A DNA stretch of 64,000 nt from Rhizobium aethiopicum (GTDB taxonomy: Bacteria; Pseudomonadota; Alphaproteobacteria; Rhizobiales; Rhizobiaceae): contig NZ_FMAJ01000004.1 in the NCBI RefSeq assembly GCF_900094625.1, positions 124,001-188,000 of the forward strand, given 5' to 3'. Both the position numbers and the translations under genes were made by a program. Positions 59,657 through 64,000 of the stretch are shown piece after piece. Below the pieces are notes generated by a model. The model had not been told where the DNA came from and made no database searches. It worked only from the letters and a program-made list of their open reading frames with translations. Every line of letters begins with the position of its first letter. The stretch's first letter is position 1.

Positions 59657-60571
59657 TCAATAGCGCTCCGGTACAAACATTTCGGCCGGAACCGGCGCCC
59701 TGATATAATCGGCATGGCGAATACGATCCGGCAGCTGAATTTCAGGCTTCGGCACATCGTCATAGGGAATCTGATCAAGAAGATGGGCGATGCAGTTCAG
59801 CCGCGCCCGTTTCTTGTCGACGGCCTGCACCACCCACCAGGGCGCTTCCCTGGTGTGTGTGCGCGCCAGCATTTCTTCCTTGGCCTTGGTATATTCTTCC
59901 CAGTGGATGCGGCTTTCCATATCCATCGGCGAAAGCTTCCACTGCTTCAGCGGATCGTGGATGCGCATCTTGAAGCGGAATTCCTGCTCCTCGTCGGTGA
60001 TCGAGAACCAGTATTTGATCAGCACGATCCCGGACCGGACGAGCATCCGTTCGAATTCGGGCACCGAGCGGAAAAACTCCTCGAGTTCGTCAGGGGTGCA
60101 GAACCCCATCACGCGCTCGACGCCTGCGCGGTTGTACCAGCTGCGGTCGAAGAGCACGATCTCGCCGGCGGTCGGAAGATGCGGGACATACCGCTGGAAA
60201 TACCATTGATGGCGCTCGCGTTCGGTCGGAGCGGGCAATGCCACGGTTCGGCAGACGCGTGGGTTGAGCCTTTGCGTCACGCGTTTGATCGCGCCGCCCT
60301 TGCCGGCCGAATCCCGGCCTTCGAACAACACGACCACCTTCAGCTTCTTGTACTGAACCCAATCCTGCAGCCGCACCAGTTCGTGCTGCAGCCGGAAAAG
60401 TTCCCGGAAATAGATCTTTCGATCGAGCGTCTGCTCCGCCGGTTCCGTCATTCCTTCGACGACCAGATCGTCCAGCCTGTCCTCCTCCATCTGCATTTCC
60501 AGCTCCTCATCGAAGCTGTCGGCGATTTCGGCCTTTATCCGGCTGAGCTGGTCCTGATCTTTTTGAGACAT
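59657..60571 (-). CDS. ppk2: Polyphosphate kinase 2 (PPK2)
   Basis: Single-domain PPK2 of 304 residues, which moves phosphate between polyphosphate and nucleotides. Walker A is FEGRDSAGKGGAIKRV, the lid module TERERHQWYFQRYVPHLPTA, Walker B EIVLFDRSWYNRAGVERVMG, then KYWFSITDEEQEFRFKMRIH and REAPWWVVQAVDKKRARLN. An acidic N-terminal extension of ~45 residues precedes the domain. AAAAGGGAAAAGACC lies before the ATG. Whether it prefers ADP or GDP cannot be read directly. Confidence 0.93.
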   Translation of the reverse strand: MSQKDQDQLSRIKAEIADSFDEELEMQMEEDRLDDLVVEGMTEPAEQTLDRKIYFRELFRLQHELVRLQDWVQYKKLKVVVLFEGRDSAGKGGAIKRVTQRLNPRVCRTVALPAPTERERHQWYFQRYVPHLPTAGEIVLFDRSWYNRAGVERVMGFCTPDELEEFFRSVPEFERMLVRSGIVLIKYWFSITDEEQEFRFKMRIHDPLKQWKLSPMDMESRIHWEEYTKAKEEMLARTHTREAPWWVVQAVDKKRARLNCIAHLLDQIPYDDVPKPEIQLPDRIRHADYIRAPVPAEMFVPERY

Positions 60572-60791
60572 GGTCTTTTCCCTTTTGCTTTTTTTGACAG
60601 GAGCATGTCACTGCGAAGTTTGTGTGACGGTTCGGCCGACCGAGAGCTGGAACAACGGCCTCCCGATTGGGCGCTAACGCATCGGCTTGCTGGAGAGGTG
60701 CTTGCGTCACTCCAATCTCTTGATAAACTTCAACCAGGGAATGAAGTGCAAGCATCTGCAAGCAGAGAGGGAGCAAGCAAATGGGGTCCGG

Positions 60792-61085
60792 ATGGCGATC
60801 GTAACGCTGGATCATTTCGCCCGCTGTGTCGGGGAAAGCTTCCAAGTCGATATGGGGACAGGATGCCTTGCTTTTACGCTGACCGAGGCACGGCCCTTGC
60901 CCGAGCGGGGCTTCGCAGGGATGGTGAGAGCGCCGTTTTCATTGCTGTTTCGCAGTGCGTCAAAGGTGCTGTTGCCACAACAGATTTACAGGCTGCGCAA
61001 CGCCACACTTGGGATTCTCGATATTTTCCTTGTACCGGTCGCCAGGGACAAAGACGGGATCATCTATCAGGCCGTCTTCAATTAA
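60792..61085 (+). CDS. Small DUF6916-like protein near tail-collar cluster
   Basis: A 97-residue protein: VTLDHFARCVGESFQVDMGT, then LAFTLTEARPLPERGFAGMV, FSLLFRSASKVLLPQQIYRL and DIFLVPVARDKDGIIYQAVF. This pattern resembles the small DUF6916-type family that I recall beside tail-collar protein genes. The start ATG has only a weak ribosome-binding site. Its stop overlaps the GNAT stop on the other strand by 8 nt. It is convergent to the cluster. Confidence 0.6.
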   Translation: MAIVTLDHFARCVGESFQVDMGTGCLAFTLTEARPLPERGFAGMVRAPFSLLFRSASKVLLPQQIYRLRNATLGILDIFLVPVARDKDGIIYQAVFN

Positions 61086-61650
61086 CGCCTGACGGCTCAT
61101 CCGCCGGCTCTGGCAGGAGCCGGTGCGAGCGCCATTCCATACGAATGTGGGTAACGGTCGTTTCAATCACCATGAATCCCAAGGCCATATAAAGGTCGTA
61201 TGCGCGCCTGTTGTTTCGATCGACATGCAGTGCGATTCCCGGGATTTCCCTTGTCACTGCCGCATGTTGAATGGCTTTCAGTGTCCCGGAGCCCAGACCC
61301 AGATTACGACGTTCGGGGAGGAAGCCGATATCGACAATATGCCAGATATCAGCGTCGAAATCGATGTAGAGGCGGCCGATGGAGGTGCCGTCCTTCTCGA
61401 TGATCAGGAAGTCCGTTTGCGGGAATGCGGCGACGTAGTAGCGATGTTGAAGATTAAATTGCTGGTCGAGGAATACCTGCTTGTCTTCTTGCGACCACGG
61501 GATCCGAGCCAGTTCATCGCTCCGGAACGAATGGTAAAGCTGACGTAGAAAGGGGAGATCGTCCTGCTTTGCCGGACGCAGGATACAGGCCGGAACACAA
61601 AGCCGATGATGGCTCGTTCGCGCAGGAAACTCCGGTAGCGGGTCGATCAT
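61078..61650 (-). CDS. GNAT family N-acetyltransferase of tail-collar cluster
   Basis: Acetyltransferase of 190 residues. AKQDDLPFLRQLYHSFRSDE near the N-terminus, TSIGRLYIDFDADIWHIVDI, the acetyl-CoA loop RRNLGLGSGTLKAIQHAA and NNRRAYDLYMALGFMVIETT are the GNAT motifs. The ATG overlaps the stop of the preceding tail-collar gene by one base (TGATG), so the two are translated together. Its target is unknown; a collar protein is a natural candidate. Confidence 0.87.
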   Translation of the reverse strand: MIDPLPEFPARTSHHRLCVPACILRPAKQDDLPFLRQLYHSFRSDELARIPWSQEDKQVFLDQQFNLQHRYYVAAFPQTDFLIIEKDGTSIGRLYIDFDADIWHIVDIGFLPERRNLGLGSGTLKAIQHAAVTREIPGIALHVDRNNRRAYDLYMALGFMVIETTVTHIRMEWRSHRLLPEPADEPSGVN

Positions 61651-62183
61651 CAATCGAAGGATGGATAAACGCCGACCAGCGCGATGCAGAAGTTGACGGC
61701 AAGAAAAGGCTGACGGTTTTCATGCGGCTGGCTCCCGCCTGCAATGCCGATGACGTTCGGGGCAAATTGGGTATTCGGCTGGGCATCGGGAAGAAACGGA
61801 CTGCTCGAATTCGGCAGGCTCAGGGCATTGCCTTCACTGGGCGAGGCGGCTCGCTTGGATGCATCGCCTTGATTATAGATAGTCAAGGAATGCGTGTGTG
61901 CCGGCATCTCCGCCTGCGTCAGCGTTATGAAGTTGCTGCCGAAGCTGTTGCCGATGGTGCGCGGCGTCAGACCTACGCCTTGACCTTGGTTGCAGCCTGC
62001 CCGGTTGGCAAAGTTAGGCAACTGGAACGTGCTCTTGCCATTGCCGCCATATTGGGTGCCGAGCAGGGAAAAAAGTTCGGAGTTCTGCTGGATGGGGAGC
62101 AATGTACCGTTGCACGATGCCCAGCCGCGGGGAGCAAAATCGAAACCGAACAGTTGGATCTCGCCGAGATAAGGTTCTGTCAT
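61650..62183 (-). CDS. Tail-collar domain protein (MdpB-like), third of three
   Basis: A 177-residue protein with the phage tail-collar domain: MTEPYLGEIQLFGFDFAPRG, WASCNGTLLPIQQNSELFSL, LGTQYGGNGKSTFQLPNFAN. Then QAEMPAHTHSLTIYNQ and the C-terminal QPHENRQPFLAVNFCIALVG. Its siblings at 62212 and 62776 share all these blocks. Outside phages, sets of such proteins are called microcystin-dependent proteins and have no clear role. No signal peptide. Confidence 0.88.
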   Translation of the reverse strand: MTEPYLGEIQLFGFDFAPRGWASCNGTLLPIQQNSELFSLLGTQYGGNGKSTFQLPNFANRAGCNQGQGVGLTPRTIGNSFGSNFITLTQAEMPAHTHSLTIYNQGDASKRAASPSEGNALSLPNSSSPFLPDAQPNTQFAPNVIGIAGGSQPHENRQPFLAVNFCIALVGVYPSFD

Positions 62184-62211
62184 GGCAATGTCCTTGATGG
62201 ATGAAGCGGGC

Positions 62212-62739
62212 TCATCGGGATGAGGGAAAGATACCGGCCCATGCGATGCAATACTGCACCGTCAACGTCGGCATCGTATTGTCATGCATGACCGTCGATC
62301 CGGTTGCCTGTATTGCCGCCTGTGATGCTGTGATCGGAGTGGCGCCGCTGATATCGGTGGCATACATCGTGTCGCCGCTCAGCGCGGCGAGTTCGGACGA
62401 GCTTACCAATGTCGCTTCCGCCAGTCCGGTAGTGGCAAGATACGGATGCGTGTGTGCTGGCATTTGTGTGGGCAGAAGCGTGACGTTCTCGCTACCGGCG
62501 AATTGACCGATCACATAGGTCGACAAGTTCGGCCCGCTGCCCTGATGCACCGGTACGCGCCCGCAAAGATTGGGGGTCGCAAACGTTGTCTCTCCATCGC
62601 CGCCATACGTCGTCCCGATAAGCGTGAACAGGTTCTCATATTCGGAAATGGGTTGTAGGGAATTGTTGCAGGGCAACCACCCGCTGGGCACTCGGGAAAA
62701 GCCAAATAACCGGATTTCTCCGACGAAGGGAGTGCTCAT
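62212..62739 (-). CDS. Tail-collar domain protein (MdpB-like), second of three
   Basis: A 175-residue protein: TPFVGEIRLFGFSRVPSGWL, PCNNSLQPISEYENLFTLIG, TTYGGDGETTFATPNLCGRV, then LLPTQMPAHTHPYLATTG and the end TLTVQYCIAWAGIFPSS. The ATG follows TTGGAGGATCAATC. The middle region (residues ~105-150) is unlike that of its siblings, while the ends are conserved. 28 nt separate it from the third copy. Confidence 0.87.
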   Translation of the reverse strand: MSTPFVGEIRLFGFSRVPSGWLPCNNSLQPISEYENLFTLIGTTYGGDGETTFATPNLCGRVPVHQGSGPNLSTYVIGQFAGSENVTLLPTQMPAHTHPYLATTGLAEATLVSSSELAALSGDTMYATDISGATPITASQAAIQATGSTVMHDNTMPTLTVQYCIAWAGIFPSSR

Positions 62740-62775
62740 GATTGATCCTCCAAGCAATGGGTTGACAAGCGCTGT

Positions 62776-63306
62776 TCAATTGGAGGACGGAAAAATCCCC
62801 GACAGTGCAATGCAAAAGCTGATCACGTCACAGGGCTGCCTATTCTCATGGGGCTGGCCATTACCGGCGGGGATCACAGTCTGGCTCGACAGCGTGACCT
62901 GATCACCACCGGAAGCGCCGTAAATTTCGGCGCTGTTGGTTCCGTAGAGCGCATCGCTCGGATTTCGCACGGTGCCGCTGCTCGTGGTTCCTGTCGCCAG
63001 GTGAATGTGCTGAGGCAATTGTTGCTGCAGCAAAGTCACACTTTCGACGCCGCCGGTTGCGCCAATCCCATAGGGCGAAGGCTGCCATGTGGGATCGTAG
63101 GATGATCCAAATCCCACCGGCGTACGGCTCTGCATATTGGGCAAGGCGAATGTCGTCTGCCCATCACCACCGTAATGCGTGCCCAAGAGTGAGAACAAGG
63201 CCTGGTTCTGGTTCACGCTGAGGAACTGGCCGTCGCACAGGGCAAAGCCTCTGGGCGCGAACGGAAACCCTGTGAGCATGATCTGGCCGAGAAAGAATTC
63301 CGACAT
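62776..63306 (-). CDS. Tail-collar domain protein (MdpB-like), first of three
   Basis: A 176-residue protein: EFFLGQIMLTGFPFAPRGFA, LCDGQFLSVNQNQALFSLLG, THYGGDGQTTFALPNMQSRT, then LLQQQLPQHIHLATGTT and QPHENRQPCDVISFCIALSG. The ATG at 63306 is used; an open frame 15 codons longer is not supported by a ribosome-binding site. It heads the run of three collar genes plus the GNAT gene. 36 nt separate it from the second copy. Confidence 0.87.
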   Translation of the reverse strand: MSEFFLGQIMLTGFPFAPRGFALCDGQFLSVNQNQALFSLLGTHYGGDGQTTFALPNMQSRTPVGFGSSYDPTWQPSPYGIGATGGVESVTLLQQQLPQHIHLATGTTSSGTVRNPSDALYGTNSAEIYGASGGDQVTLSSQTVIPAGNGQPHENRQPCDVISFCIALSGIFPSSN

Positions 63307-63414
63307 ACCCATACCCCTGAATATACCAACGATATTGAAGAGCATCATCACTCAATCATTGCGCTAAACGCAAGAGCAATTTGCTATCTTAAGTGCAGCA
63401 AATTGAGGCAACTT

Positions 63415-64000
63415 CTAAAACTTCTTTGACGCGGCGACCTTGGCGCCAACGGATTGCTCCCCGTCGCCCTCGACGTCGAAGAGCAGACTTGTGTCGAGCA
63501 TCCAGAAGTTCGCGGTCTGCATCGTCAGCCCAGCGGTAAGAGAAGCGAAGGCACCTGACCCGTCCAGTCCGGAGAAGCCGCCGGTAAGGCCGAGCTTCGG
63601 AGTGAGCTTCGCGCCGCTCTCCAGCAGGAAGGACCGGGCGATTTCGGCACCCAGGCTGACCCGGAACTGGTCGTCGTTGAAGCCGTCGATGATGATGGCA
63701 TCGCCGGATCTATTCTTGACGGTATAATCGTCGACCTTTTCCGAGAAGTAGATCGCCCGCAGTTTTGGCGCGATCGTGGTTTCATCGTCGAGATTCCACT
63801 GTCCTTCGATTGACGTATCGGCCATCCACCGCGTCGTCTCGAAATCACCGTCCCAGAACTCCGTGTCAATGGTGTTGCCGGAACCGCCGTAGCGCAGGCT
63901 ACCGTTCCAGAATACGCCCCTGCCGATCTCCAGCGAGGCATAGGGTCCCGCAAGCCAGCCATTGCCCGTCAGCTCGGCATCCTGATCGGTCGGATCGGTC
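63415..64000 (-). CDS. Autotransporter-like outer-membrane beta-barrel (partial, 5' end outside window)
   Basis: C-terminal 195 residues of a larger protein; the frame is open to the window edge. Alternating strands with aromatic ends are visible: GWLAGPYASLEIGRGVFWNG, SLRYGGSGNTIDTEFWDGDF, SLGAEIARSFLLESGAKLTP and KLGLTGGFSGLDGSGAFAS. It ends in Phe (AASKKF), the usual C-terminal signal of outer-membrane barrels. This looks like an autotransporter translocator domain. The passenger lies beyond 64000. It is upstream of the tail-collar genes on the same strand. Confidence 0.75.
   Translation of the reverse strand, partial: TDPTDQDAELTGNGWLAGPYASLEIGRGVFWNGSLRYGGSGNTIDTEFWDGDFETTRWMADTSIEGQWNLDDETTIAPKLRAIYFSEKVDDYTVKNRSGDAIIIDGFNDDQFRVSLGAEIARSFLLESGAKLTPKLGLTGGFSGLDGSGAFASLTAGLTMQTANFWMLDTSLLFDVEGDGEQSVGAKVAASKKF

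Noticed and set aside
59633..61192. 519-codon open frame on the + strand
   Set aside because: Runs antisense through PPK2 and then across an intergenic region; not protein-like.
60792..63306. Prophage remnant at the tail-collar genes
   Set aside because: Only collar-domain proteins are present; no integrase, capsid, terminase, lysis gene or attachment repeats were seen in the window.
1..64000. CRISPR array, tRNA or rRNA genes, insertion sequences, conjugation genes
   Set aside because: No regularly spaced repeats, cloverleaf-like segments, transposase motifs or relaxase/tra gene products were recognised on either strand.

Overview
The window looks like part of a large, low-copy replicon of the Rhizobium/Agrobacterium group, most likely a secondary plasmid of the R. 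leguminosarum/R. etli complex. The evidence is a complete repABC replication/partition cassette (34.8-38.6 kb), a Rap-type two-repeat surface protein, a dispersed repeat of a kind I remember from rhizobial genomes, GC-rich coding sequence and a dense load of ABC/TRAP transport and catabolic operons. No tRNA, rRNA, CRISPR array, insertion sequence or conjugation gene was recognised. All statements are from reading the sequence; no database search was run.

Layout. 0-4.2 kb: a polyamine/opine-type ABC transporter (ATPase cut by the window edge, binding protein, two permeases) and a Rid protein on the + strand, followed by a frameshifted PhnD-like pseudogene and a 100-bp repeat. 5.0-16.8 kb: a long minus-strand catabolic operon (DUF1185 protein, alpha/beta hydrolase, flavin reductase, luciferase-type monooxygenase, aldehyde dehydrogenase, NIPSNAP protein, ABC transporter, succinate-semialdehyde dehydrogenase) preceded by a GntR/FCD regulator. 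Three copies of a palindromic operator lie around the regulator and the operon start. 16.9-24.1 kb: sulfur-related genes (flavoprotein, tauABC, ChaC, small proteins, FMN reductase). 24.2-33.9 kb: a minus-strand operon of three flavin monooxygenases, an N-acetyltransferase, an M20 deacetylase, an amino-acid ABC transporter with fused permease-ATPase and two binding proteins. This is the gene set expected for salvage of S-substituted cysteines.

34.1-38.6 kb: a broken ParE/Phd-type toxin-antitoxin pair, then repC, a counter-transcribed RNA, repB and repA, with identical 14-bp parS-like palindromes in the repB-repC gap and upstream of repA. A third identical copy lies about 20 kb away at 15.8 kb. 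39.4-41.4 kb: a ROK-type sugar kinase whose motifs appear circularly permuted, divergent from trehalose-phosphatase. 41.6-47.4 kb: an AraC-regulated sugar/polyol ABC transporter with two short-chain dehydrogenases. 47.5-54.2 kb: a quinate/shikimate-type operon (QuiC fusion, AroE-like dehydrogenase, TRAP transporter) with a divergent TetR regulator and a palindromic operator.

54.3-64 kb: a Rap-like secreted protein, a plasmid-borne S21 gene followed by an AlkB-like dioxygenase and a PPOX-fold protein, a LysR/aldo-keto reductase pair, polyphosphate kinase 2, and a compact cluster of three tandem tail-collar proteins with a GNAT acetyltransferase. The window ends inside a beta-barrel autotransporter-like gene. 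The most unusual items are the permuted ROK kinase, the Rut-like ring-opening operon, the remote third parS, the sulfur-linked promoter element shared by three loci, and the tail-collar cluster.
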